Of a stretch of DNA of 64,000 nucleotides, positions 54,783 to 62,990 are shown piece after piece; position 1 is the first letter of the stretch; each line of letters starts with the position of its first letter. A program made the position numbers and the translations under genes. The DNA is from Ignavibacteriales bacterium (lineage in GTDB: Bacteria > Bacteroidota > Ignavibacteria > Ignavibacteriales > Ignavibacteriaceae), in NCBI GenBank assembly GCA_016707285.1, contig JADJIA010000005.1, forward strand, positions 310,001 through 374,000. Direction: 5' to 3'. Under the pieces are notes generated by a model. It searched no databases. It worked only from the letters and a program-made list of their open reading frames with translations, and was not told the origin of the DNA.

Positions 54783-55714
54783 TATCTTATAAGATTCGGG
54801 TGCGATAAAATCAAAAATATTTTTCCAAGCACCTCCTCATTATCATAACCCATCACATCTTTAATTGCATCATTTACGAGGAAGATTTTTTGATCTCGAT
54901 GGAGAATTACAAAATCGGGGAGTTTTGCAACAAGTTCCTTGTAAAGTTGTTCCGATTCTCTTATTAAAGTATTGGAAGTTCCGAGTTCACTAACCGCAAA
55001 TTCGAGAGACTCAACCATCGCATTAAAAGACTCGCTTAACTTACCAAGTTCATCAGTTGACTTAACTTCAGCTCTCTCTTTCAGGTCACCCTCGGAAACC
55101 CTTTCGAAAGATGTAACTAATTTGTTAATCGGTATTGCTATTACTCTTCCGATGGCAAGAGAACCGAGAAATCCAAGAAAAATGAAAATCAGGGAAGTGG
55201 CAAGTACCCCCAGTCGAACTTCATCGAGTTGAAGATTGGTTGCTACAAGCGAATAACCGAGATAAAGTTGTCCAATTTGTTTATTGTCAAAATTTACAGG
55301 AGATTTTATGAATATTACTGAATCTCCTTTGACAGCGGGGTTATTTGCATTCATCTGGCTGTATTGAAGCAATTTGGCTGTATCAAGATTATGAGCTGCG
55401 ATCACTTCACCGGAGAGATCTTCCACCACAAGATAAATCACTTCTTCATTTTGCGCAGAGAGTTGAAAAACTGAAAGTATCTCTTCTTCAAGTCTAAAAT
55501 CGAGGGCGGCTCTTATTCCAAAGGCTGTCATTCTTGCGAGGTCTTCTGCATTATCTTTTGTTGTTTCAAACGCCCTCAACCTGGCGTGTGAGAACATAAT
55601 ATTAAACATAACTGTCGTGATCAGAAAAAAGAGTATCGTGATCATTACCGACAGTTTTGCTTTTATCGAGATGTTTACATTTGAAAATTTTTCAGCTAAT
55701 CGATTAAATTTCAT
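54782..55714 (-). CDS. hybrid sensor histidine kinase, N-terminal part (frameshifted)
   Basis: Membrane sensor: helix at about 19-40 (KLSVMITILFFLITTVMFNIM), an extracytoplasmic domain to about 170 (a double-CACHE-like or four-helix sensor), a second helix at 173-195, HAMP at 195-247 (PINKLVTSFERVSEGDLKER), and the first half of a PAS domain from 262 (LPDFVILHRDQKIFLVNDAIKDVMGY). The last 13 residues are out of frame: one base is missing in the A5/T5 stretch near 54815-54825. The stop TAG overlaps the GTG of the downstream part (TAGTG), which would allow coupling if the split were real. The ATG follows directly on the yfiR-like stop. Confidence 0.85.
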   Translation of the reverse strand: MKFNRLAEKFSNVNISIKAKLSVMITILFFLITTVMFNIMFSHARLRAFETTKDNAEDLARMTAFGIRAALDFRLEEEILSVFQLSAQNEEVIYLVVEDLSGEVIAAHNLDTAKLLQYSQMNANNPAVKGDSVIFIKSPVNFDNKQIGQLYLGYSLVATNLQLDEVRLGVLATSLIFIFLGFLGSLAIGRVIAIPINKLVTSFERVSEGDLKERAEVKSTDELGKLSESFNAMVESLEFAVSELGTSNTLIRESEQLYKELVAKLPDFVILHRDQKIFLVNDAIKDVMGYDNEEVLGKIFLILSHPNLIR

Positions 55715-56233
55715 CTATTTATATACCTTTGACAAGTTGATCAATTCAAAAGACACATCATGTCCGGTTGCTGTAAGTGATTTCAGATTTAAATAGATAA
55801 CAGGTTTTTTATTTTCTGAAGCAACGGCTATGCCTGCCGTACCGGAGGAGACCAATCCCGGGTCACCCGAAATTACCAGGACTTTATTTTTTTTGAATAA
55901 CTCAATTTCATCAGAAATATTTACACCCGGAACAAGGTAAATAACATTAAAATTGGAGATTACGCTTTTTAATTCACTCTTTTCGGTGCTGGTGGTTTGA
56001 TATTTTTCTTTTTTAAAGGCAGCAATAATTTTATTTGGCTTCTCTCCCAATTTATCATAGACTACAAGAATATTCACATTGGCAGGTTTAATTGTTTTTA
56101 CATATTTGAAAACTTTTCCAAACATAATTGCTTCAACTTTTGCATCAAGGCGGGTAATTTGAGTAAACCCGTCAGAGAACAATCCAAATGACAATAAAAG
56201 ACTTCCGATGAGAAAAGTATTCAGGTTTTTCAA
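55715..56233 (-). CDS. YfiR-family (DUF4154) periplasmic protein
   Basis: Signal peptide at 1-25, then a YfiR-like domain: residues 25-110 alpha/beta, and the C-terminal ISGDPGLVSSGTAGIAVASENKKPVIYLNLKSLTATGHDVSFELINLSKVYK, which follows the family pattern (S-x-x-G...G...N..A...G...S..LL.L). In Pseudomonas YfiR represses a membrane cyclase in the periplasm; here it lies between a TonB receptor and a HAMP sensor kinase and probably relays a periplasmic signal to the kinase. 172 aa. Confidence 0.8.
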   Translation of the reverse strand: MKNLNTFLIGSLLLSFGLFSDGFTQITRLDAKVEAIMFGKVFKYVKTIKPANVNILVVYDKLGEKPNKIIAAFKKEKYQTTSTEKSELKSVISNFNVIYLVPGVNISDEIELFKKNKVLVISGDPGLVSSGTAGIAVASENKKPVIYLNLKSLTATGHDVSFELINLSKVYK

Positions 56234-56242
56234 CTCAATTCC

Positions 56243-58273
56243 TTAAAATTCAAAGTTGAACCTCATCCAAAAGGTCAGAGATCTACCCGGCAGGGGAGCA
56301 TTGTATCCGAGAAAAGGTTGAATGTATTCGTAGTTTTGATTGAAAAAATTATAAATCGCCAGATTCATTTTTAAGCCATCCAAAAATACATCATAAACGG
56401 TGGTGCTTAAATTAAAGATTGCCACGGGAGAAAAATTTTCAAGATAATTTTCAACAATTAAACTGTTTGCTGTTTGCGTAATAGTTCCACTTGTGAAACC
56501 AATCCTCGAACTGTAAAGTGAAAGAGAGGGTGTAATTGAAATCCAATCTGCAAAATTAAAGGTACAAAAGAAATTTAACCTGAAAGGTGATGCTCCAATC
56601 GTAACATTTTCCCTTAATGGTACGATATAACTTTTAACATTGTTGTCATATAATAAATAATATGCAGCATTTATCCCAAGTTGAATGGTTTCATCACTGT
56701 ATTTATATTCAAAATCAATACCCCTTGTTCCAAAGGCGGAAGAATTGGAGTAAGAAGTTGCCGACAACAATGAATCCCGTTTTACTGTTATCAAATCCGT
56801 GAAATGATAGTCATAGAGGTTGATCACAAAATTGTGTTTATAACCGATACGGTAGCCAAATTCAATTTCAAAATGTCTTCCTTTTTCGGGTTCGAGTTCG
56901 GGCGAATAATATCTTCCGGCGGGTGTACGATAAGACTGACTGTACATCAGCTTAAAGTGAAAATCATCCATAATTTTTGTGAATGCCAGTCTCGGAACGA
57001 AAGCGCCACCAAATGCATCAGTGTATTCATATCTCCCGCCGATTGTAATATTTACCGGCTCAAATTGAAAAAGTAACTGCGAATAAGCACTTATACCGGA
57101 TATTTTATCTATCTCTTTAAACAGCATTGGAAGTTCGAGATAACCGGGGATTGAGTTTGAAACGACTTTTGTTCCTTTGTATTCGAAACCAATAAGCTGG
57201 TTGATGTTTCTTGATATTTGCCAGTTGAATTGAATCGAGGGGAAAACCTTAAAAAATGATTTTGTATTCGCATAACTCGTGTCAATTAATCCTGATGGAA
57301 GCAGAACAGGTGAGGTTGACTTAAGATCCCACGGTGATTGACTTGTCAACATCAATTTTGCTTTTACTCCAAGTTCAGGTAGTAACTGATTCTCGTAAGT
57401 GGTTGTGAGATTAAATGTTGTGAAATTTACCGGAATTCCTGAGTTAAGCTGATATCTGTCAAAAGAAAAATTCAAGCCAAAATTTTTATATGATGAAGTC
57501 AGGTTCAGAAAAGTGTTCTGCATCCCAAGCGGAATATCCATCAGTTGTCCCGGTGTGGAAGGGAAGTAGGCTTTAATCTTTCCATCGGAGAGTGCACCAT
57601 TTGTTGTATAGCCCGATAAATTAATCTTGAGATCGGAGAAATAATTACCCCAGCCAAATGCGGCTGAAATCCTTTCCTGCTTCTCAAACATCTTTCCAAA
57701 TCCCGCGGAAACAAAATTGGTCTCCTCTTCTGCATAATCGCGTGTTATAATATTTATCACACCCATGGAAGCATAACCTCCATAAATGACAGAACCGGGA
57801 CCCCTGATTATTTCGATTCTCTGCACGATGTCAGTAAGATAATGATGCCCAAAAAGAATTGAAGTGTATGCCTCTTCATTCATTTCGATTCCGTCAATCA
57901 GCAGTTGCACTTTTCCTTCAAAAGTCCATATTCCTCTTAGCGTCAATCCGATGGGCCCAAATTCAGACTGCCCGAAGCTAAACCCGGGAACATGAAGGGT
58001 TAAAACCTCCATTAAGTCTCTTGCCCCCGAATTTTCAATCTCTTTTCGGGTGATCACAGAAATCATACCCGGTGCTTCTCTGATCGAAAGGGGAGTCTGT
58101 GAAGCCACCAAAACCGATGTATTTAATATCTCTTCGAGTCCCATCGATCTAAGTTTCCGCATTTCCTCGTCATCATCTTCATTTTGACCAAAAACCAGAG
58201 GACTCAACATAAATTGAATAAGAATAAAGCAGATTAAAATATATTTAGATAACACTGTTTCCTCACTAATCAT
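56243..58273 (-). CDS. TonB-dependent outer-membrane receptor
   Basis: Outer-membrane transporter of the TonB receptor family. An export signal at about 10-30, then a TonB-box-like segment near LEEILNTSVLVAS, a plug domain at about 55-170 (APGMISVITRKEIENSGARDLMEVL, and IEIIRGPGSVIYGGYASMGVINIITR), and a 22-strand-type barrel to the terminal Phe (WMRFNFEF). 676 aa. There is no carboxypeptidase-like or secretin N-domain. The substrate is unknown. The start overlaps the REC-cyclase stop by 4 bases, and YfiR follows after 9 bases, linking uptake to signalling. Confidence 0.93.
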   Translation of the reverse strand: MISEETVLSKYILICFILIQFMLSPLVFGQNEDDDEEMRKLRSMGLEEILNTSVLVASQTPLSIREAPGMISVITRKEIENSGARDLMEVLTLHVPGFSFGQSEFGPIGLTLRGIWTFEGKVQLLIDGIEMNEEAYTSILFGHHYLTDIVQRIEIIRGPGSVIYGGYASMGVINIITRDYAEEETNFVSAGFGKMFEKQERISAAFGWGNYFSDLKINLSGYTTNGALSDGKIKAYFPSTPGQLMDIPLGMQNTFLNLTSSYKNFGLNFSFDRYQLNSGIPVNFTTFNLTTTYENQLLPELGVKAKLMLTSQSPWDLKSTSPVLLPSGLIDTSYANTKSFFKVFPSIQFNWQISRNINQLIGFEYKGTKVVSNSIPGYLELPMLFKEIDKISGISAYSQLLFQFEPVNITIGGRYEYTDAFGGAFVPRLAFTKIMDDFHFKLMYSQSYRTPAGRYYSPELEPEKGRHFEIEFGYRIGYKHNFVINLYDYHFTDLITVKRDSLLSATSYSNSSAFGTRGIDFEYKYSDETIQLGINAAYYLLYDNNVKSYIVPLRENVTIGASPFRLNFFCTFNFADWISITPSLSLYSSRIGFTSGTITQTANSLIVENYLENFSPVAIFNLSTTVYDVFLDGLKMNLAIYNFFNQNYEYIQPFLGYNAPLPGRSLTFWMRFNFEF

Positions 58274-59703
58274 GTTGAACAGGTTTCGATAAATTCGTTT
58301 AACAACGAAAAATGTGAAGTAAAAACGATTACATATCCATTGGAAATTTTATTAACCACTTTTGCGTGCACGGTTTCTACAAAATTGTTTCCACATTTGG
58401 AAGTCAGTTTCATTTTAAGATTACTGTAAATACGGAACTGTTCGGAGGTAATTAGTTCGGCCTCGTAACTTGAAATATTTATAATTTCGCCAAATTTTTC
58501 CTTTTTGATGGTTTCAGAATCATCCAAAACTTCAAAAGATATCGACAAGGGATCCTTGAGCAACTTTAAGGAGTGGTCGGGCAAGCGAAGATCAACATTA
58601 AATATCCCGGTAATTCCTCTTACATCAAAAAGGTGGACAGGTTGTTTTACACCCTTTGGATTAACTTTAATCACTTTTTCCACCAACAGTTCACCTGATA
58701 CACTATAAAATGTTTGTTCCGAGAGAAGAATTTGATAACCCACAGTGTAACTCTCAATCCGGGCTGTCAGGTTTACATTTCTTCCAACCACACCATACTT
58801 TAACCTCTTTTTTGATCCGATATTACCCACAATTACTTCACCGGAGTTTATCCCGATTCCCATTCTGACAGGTGGAAGTTGCATAACCCTTAAAAGTTCG
58901 TTGAGGGGATCAATTTGATTTTGCATCTCGATTGCACAGGCTATCGCTCTGTCTGCGTGATCTTCCTTATAAAACGGGGCGCCAAACAAAACAAGCAGAG
59001 CATCCCCAAGCACCTCGTTTATGGTTCCTTCATACTTCTGAATCACATCGGTCATCTTTTCGATGAAGAGATTTAATAACTGGAGTGTGAGCCCCGGATT
59101 TAGTGTTTCCGCAGTTGACGAAAACCCGCGCAAATCCGCCATCAGAATTGAAATCTCTCTTAACTCACCGCCCGGTTTGATGTTTTCCGGGTTATCCAAT
59201 AAATTTTCAACCACCTCATCCGAAAGATAGGTACCAAATACATCGGTTATAAATCTGTTCCTTTTTTCAAGCTCCATTATTTTCAACTGTAACTCTGTCT
59301 GGAGTCTGCCGATTTTTAACTGACTTTTAACTCTCGCAAGAACTTCCTGGCTTTCAAAGGGTTTTGTAATAAAATCAACACCACCGGCCTGAAAACCTTT
59401 AACTTTATCTTCGAGGTCGTTTAATGCGGTCATAAATATTACAGGAACACCCGCGGTTTTGGGGTTTTTACCGAGTAGAAGACAAGTCTCAAAACCATCC
59501 ATTCCGGGCATCATAACATCAAGAAGAATAAGATCGATATGATTTTGTTCCGCAAGTGAAATGGCATCATATCCATTTGATGCAAATGAGACATCATAAT
59601 TTTCGTGGAACAAAAGACTTCCAAGAACCTGTATGTTCTTGGGAACATCATCAACGATCAATATCTTATATCGAAATTGTTCATCCACGGGTTGATTGGA
59701 CAT
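58270..59703 (-). CDS. response regulator with class III nucleotide cyclase domain
   Basis: A receiver domain at 12-130 (phospho-Asp D62 in LLDVMMPG, K114), a linker, then a class III cyclase domain at about 180-360. Metal-binding D190 (MADLRGF) and D234 (VLGDALLVLF), and the transition-state pair N311/R315 (NLTAR), are present, so the enzyme should be active. At the two base-selecting positions it has E230 and G304 instead of the Lys and Asp/Thr of adenylate cyclases, pointing to cGMP synthesis. Residues 385-477 look like a degenerate PilZ-type beta domain (GEIINISSYEAELI). 477 aa. First gene of the TonB-receptor operon. Confidence 0.9.
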   Translation of the reverse strand: MSNQPVDEQFRYKILIVDDVPKNIQVLGSLLFHENYDVSFASNGYDAISLAEQNHIDLILLDVMMPGMDGFETCLLLGKNPKTAGVPVIFMTALNDLEDKVKGFQAGGVDFITKPFESQEVLARVKSQLKIGRLQTELQLKIMELEKRNRFITDVFGTYLSDEVVENLLDNPENIKPGGELREISILMADLRGFSSTAETLNPGLTLQLLNLFIEKMTDVIQKYEGTINEVLGDALLVLFGAPFYKEDHADRAIACAIEMQNQIDPLNELLRVMQLPPVRMGIGINSGEVIVGNIGSKKRLKYGVVGRNVNLTARIESYTVGYQILLSEQTFYSVSGELLVEKVIKVNPKGVKQPVHLFDVRGITGIFNVDLRLPDHSLKLLKDPLSISFEVLDDSETIKKEKFGEIINISSYEAELITSEQFRIYSNLKMKLTSKCGNNFVETVHAKVVNKISNGYVIVFTSHFSLLNEFIETCST

Positions 59704-59726
59704 GAAGTTTGCTTTGGTTAGATTTG
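59696..59726 (+). promoter_or_regulatory. candidate promoter of queC
   Basis: TTGG (59696-59699), a 19-base spacer, and TAGATTTG (59719-59726), an exact TAnnTTTG match. Transcription would begin near 59733, so the upstream TTG at 59731 cannot be the translation start. Confidence 0.4.
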
Positions 59727-59781
59727 AAATTTGAAACCTGAAAATTACGCATTTATGAAGAATAAAAAAACAGAGAGAAAG

Positions 59782-60471
59782 ATGGCAAAAAAGGCAATCG
59801 TACTTACAAGCGGGGGATTGGATTCAACCACAGTGGCAGCAGTGGCAAAAGAAGGGGGATTTGACCTCTATTGTCTGAGTTTCTATTATGGACAGCGACA
59901 TAAAATGGAGCTTGAATCAGCAAAAAAAGTTGCTGCATATTTTGGAGCAAAAGAGCATATAATCATTGATATTGATATGAAAATAATTGGCGGGTCAGCT
60001 CTTACCTCAAGTATTGAAGTGCCAAAACATCGGAATGAAAAAGAAATGGGAGAAGATATCCCCGTTACCTATGTTCCGGCAAGAAACACTATATTTTTAT
60101 CTTACGCTCTTGCATATGCCGAAGTTCAAAAGGCAGACGATCTTTTCATCGGTGTAAATGCCATTGACTATAGTGGTTATCCTGACTGCCGACCTGAATA
60201 TATTTCTGCGTTTGAAAAAATGGCAAACCTTGCCACAAAAGTGGGAGTTGAGGGAACCACACACCTTAAAATTCATGCTCCACTTCAAGACCTTTCAAAA
60301 GAGGGAATTATCAGACTTGGTTTAAGCCTTGGCGTTGATTATTCCATCACGCACTCATGTTACGACCCCATGCCTGATGGCAGTTCCTGCGGTGAGTGTG
60401 ACAGTTGCCTGTTAAGAAAACATGGTTTTGAATTGGCAGGGGTGACTGATCCGATTAAATATACAGAATGA
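59782..60471 (+). CDS. queC: 7-cyano-7-deazaguanine synthase QueC
   Basis: ATP-dependent enzyme that makes preQ0, a precursor of queuosine. The PP-loop is AIVLTSGGLDSTT at the N-terminus. YGQRHKMELESAKKVA, PVTYVPARNTIFLSYALAYAE and GVNAIDYSGYPDCRPEYI are family blocks. The zinc-binding cysteines are in the C-terminal HSCYDP...CGECDSCLLRKHGF. The start is placed at ATG 59782 (MAKKAIVLTSGG), preceded by GAGAGAAAG; ATG 59755 would add nine basic residues. About 229 aa. Other queuosine genes are not in the window. Confidence 0.95.
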   Translation: MAKKAIVLTSGGLDSTTVAAVAKEGGFDLYCLSFYYGQRHKMELESAKKVAAYFGAKEHIIIDIDMKIIGGSALTSSIEVPKHRNEKEMGEDIPVTYVPARNTIFLSYALAYAEVQKADDLFIGVNAIDYSGYPDCRPEYISAFEKMANLATKVGVEGTTHLKIHAPLQDLSKEGIIRLGLSLGVDYSITHSCYDPMPDGSSCGECDSCLLRKHGFELAGVTDPIKYTE

Positions 60472-60472
60472 T

Positions 60473-60505
60473 AAAAAAAGAGGCTGACTTTTTCAAGTCA
60501 GCCTC
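60473..60505 (-). terminator. terminator between queC and the T9SS propeller gene
   Basis: An 11-bp stem GAGGCTGACTT/AAGTCAGCCTC with a TTTC loop. On the minus strand it is followed by seven T, so it mainly ends the propeller gene; it may also slow queC transcription. Confidence 0.85.
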
Positions 60506-60528
60506 AAATTCCAATACAGAAAATGATT

Positions 60529-62226
60529 TTATTTAAGTAAAGTCATTTTGATGTTTTTGGTGAAGTTTCCTGCCTGAATGCGGGCAAAATAGATACCGGA
60601 AGCGTTGTTGGAAGCATTCCAAATTACTTCATGATATCCTGCAGCTCTTGCTTCAGAAACCAAAGTTTCAACCAATTTACCTGATGCATCATAGATGCTC
60701 AACTGTACATCAGTTGCCTGTGGCAACGAGAAGCTCAGTCTGGTTGAAGGATTGAAAGGATTTGGGAAATTCTGGTTTAAGGAGAAGCTCTCTGGAATGG
60801 TGTTTTCAACTGTAACTACATCTGAATAATCAAATCTACCATCAAAATCCACTTGACGAAGTCTGTAATAAGCCTTTGATGTAAGTGATGTTTGATCTGT
60901 AAATGAATAAGCTTGTCTTTCAGTTGTGGTACCTTTACCATCTACAAATCCGAGAGTTGAGAAAGTAACATTGTCGAAACTTCTTTCAACTTCAAATCCA
61001 AAGTTGTTTACTTCAGAAGCAGTTTCCCAATTCAGAACAACAGCATTCTGTGCAGCATTTGCTGTGAATGAAGAAAGTTCTACAGGAATTGGAGCAACCA
61101 TTCCGGTAAATTTGTAGATACCGCCAACAGTTGCACTTGTGTTAAATGCACCTGCCCATCCTGTGGTATTGTCAAAGAAACTAACTGCAAGGTGCTGAAT
61201 TCCCATTGTTCCGTTAAAATCGGTCCATGAACTTCCATTATCGATTGAATAGGAAACACCTGAGAAACCTGTAGCGGCGCTGGTGCTTACCCATGCATCC
61301 ATTGTACCGGGAACATAGCAGTAATCGCCATCATAAAAATTACCGGTAGGAAGAAGTGGTGACCATGTGGCTCCACCATCTGCGGTTTTGTAGTATAGGG
61401 GAGAGGTGGAAATAACATCAAGGATAATTCCGTTTAAAGCATCTTTCATCTCTATTTTGAACTGATTTCCAACAGCAACAGGGGTTGTTGATGCAGTCCA
61501 GGTCATACCTTTATCGGTTGTTTTGATGATTCTGCCTTTGTTGGTTGTGAACCATGCATTGTTACCAACAGCACTGTAATATCCAACCACGCCATATTCA
61601 TCAGCAGCAACAGGAGCAGGAAGATTAGCCTGAGGAACTCTTACCCAGTTGGTTCCACCATCAGCAGTAGTGTAAATTTCAAAATATCCACCATTTGGAT
61701 CTCCCATTGTGAATCCTTCATTTTCGTTAAAGAAATGAAGAACATTTGGGAAACCTGAGGGAGCTGCAAAGGTAGCAGTTGTTTGGTGTGTCCATGTAGT
61801 TCCACCATCAGTTGTTTTCAAAATTCTACCGCCGCCGGAGGAAGCGTTAAAAACAGGCATGTAGGCTGTAGTTGCGCTGGTTCCAAAAATCATCGCATGT
61901 CCCCAACCACTGGTATAACCTGCTGGAACCCCGGGTGTCCAGGTTGTTCCACCGTTGGTTGTTTTTGTGAACTCGGTGATGTAAGCGGTAGTGGAAGTCC
62001 CGTTATAAGCGGCTGCCCAAACTATTTGATCGCTAACGATTGAGATATAGTTAATACCTCTTGAAGCAACAGAAAAGCCGGTATTCTGAATTGTCCAGGT
62101 ACCTTCTTCTGCGTGGCCTCTACCCAGGTTTTGGTCTTTAGCCAGTTTTTTTATATTAGTGGCTTCCAGATTGATAACTGATATGATTAAAAAAACTGAT
62201 AGAAAAAGAGCTGTAACTTTTTTCAT
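60529..62226 (-). CDS. secreted beta-propeller protein with T9SS sorting domain
   Basis: Signal peptide at 1-22, then an approximately 350-residue beta-propeller built of BNR/Ycf48-like repeats: TTNGGTTWTPG, TTDGGTTWTHQ, TADGGTNWVRV, TTDKGMTWTAS, TADGGATWSPL and DNGSSWTDF. A fibronectin-like region follows (SSFTANAAQNAVVLNWETASEVNNFGFEVERS), and a type A sorting domain begins at LNQNFPNPFNPSTRLSF and ends KNIKMTLLK. 565 aa. Destination: outside or on the cell surface through type IX secretion. Binding target unknown. A strong AGGAG precedes the ATG, with a leader of about 85 bases. Confidence 0.9.
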   Translation of the reverse strand: MKKVTALFLSVFLIISVINLEATNIKKLAKDQNLGRGHAEEGTWTIQNTGFSVASRGINYISIVSDQIVWAAAYNGTSTTAYITEFTKTTNGGTTWTPGVPAGYTSGWGHAMIFGTSATTAYMPVFNASSGGGRILKTTDGGTTWTHQTTATFAAPSGFPNVLHFFNENEGFTMGDPNGGYFEIYTTADGGTNWVRVPQANLPAPVAADEYGVVGYYSAVGNNAWFTTNKGRIIKTTDKGMTWTASTTPVAVGNQFKIEMKDALNGIILDVISTSPLYYKTADGGATWSPLLPTGNFYDGDYCYVPGTMDAWVSTSAATGFSGVSYSIDNGSSWTDFNGTMGIQHLAVSFFDNTTGWAGAFNTSATVGGIYKFTGMVAPIPVELSSFTANAAQNAVVLNWETASEVNNFGFEVERSFDNVTFSTLGFVDGKGTTTERQAYSFTDQTSLTSKAYYRLRQVDFDGRFDYSDVVTVENTIPESFSLNQNFPNPFNPSTRLSFSLPQATDVQLSIYDASGKLVETLVSEARAAGYHEVIWNASNNASGIYFARIQAGNFTKNIKMTLLK

Positions 62227-62317
62227 GGTTCACTCCTGATAAGTGTGATGATGATGATTCTCCGCTCGTGAGATTGGAGAGTAATTTTAGTTAACACCCT
62301 CAATTTACGACTTTTTT

Positions 62318-62325
62318 CAAAAATA
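62318..62325 (-). promoter_or_regulatory. candidate -7 element of the T9SS propeller gene
   Basis: On the minus strand TATTTTTG matches TAnnTTTG, giving a 5' leader of about 85 bases before the ATG at 62226. No clear -33 element is seen. Confidence 0.3.
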
Positions 62326-62363
62326 TTTATGTCATTTTTAAAAAATATTTCCGACCAAAAAAA

Positions 62364-62385
62364 AAGCTGACCCAAAAGTCAGCTT
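62364..62385 (-). terminator. terminator of the small membrane-protein gene
   Basis: AAGCTGAC/GTCAGCTT with a 6-base loop; on the minus strand a run of T follows. It lies 27 bases after the stop at 62412. Confidence 0.8.
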
Positions 62386-62411
62386 AAATTTTTGTTCAAT
62401 TATTTTTATGG

Positions 62412-62804
62412 CTATTTAAATTGAAGCCTGATTTGTCGGTTTTGGACAGGCTCAACTATTCTCGAAGGCTTAACTGTTACCACACGGCTCCCGGCAACAG
62501 TAAAATTGCGCTTTGACAAAGAGTAATAAACATCAGATTCATCATCCTGATATTTGGCGTCATAAGCATCACTATCACCACGCTCAATTACAAAACTGTC
62601 GGATTCATCGTATTCAGATATTCTGTTATTTAATCTGAAATTTTGGTTCTGATTTTCCTCTATTGTGTATCTTGAAAGTTGATTACCATAATAATCATCG
62701 ATATTGGGATTTTTCCTTCTGGAGATTACCAACGCAATAAATAAACTGAATAAAACTGTTACAAGTGCAACGACTGCAAAAATAACAAAACTGAGGACTG
62801 TCAT
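62412..62804 (-). CDS. small single-pass membrane protein, unknown function
   Basis: I recognise no family. Residues 4-28 form one membrane helix (FVIFAVVALVTVLFSLFIALVIS) followed by a basic RRK stop-transfer, so the N-terminus is outside and the rest cytoplasmic. The remaining 100 residues are polar and Asp/Tyr/Asn-rich (YDESDSFVIERGDSDAYDAKYQDDESDVYY) and probably disordered, with a more basic C-terminus. 130 aa. It is flanked by its own terminator and has a TAATTTTG motif just upstream (62819-62826, minus), so it is likely a single-gene transcript. Confidence 0.65.
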   Translation of the reverse strand: MTVLSFVIFAVVALVTVLFSLFIALVISRRKNPNIDDYYGNQLSRYTIEENQNQNFRLNNRISEYDESDSFVIERGDSDAYDAKYQDDESDVYYSLSKRNFTVAGSRVVTVKPSRIVEPVQNRQIRLQFK

Positions 62805-62990
62805 TGTTGACTCCGATTCAAAATTATATTAAACTCTATATCAAACATAAATTATGAGAAATCGGCGAATCATTAATTTCGACAGACGAGTGCTATTTCG
62901 GGGCAAACGATTGTGGAAAGTGGACAAATATCAAAACACACCCTAACTTTTGGGAAAATAAATTTACAGGTAATGGTTATTTTTAAGATT

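Noticed and set aside
59731..59781. Longer QueC start
   Set aside because: It overlaps the predicted transcription start; MAKKAIVLTSGG is the conserved N-terminus.
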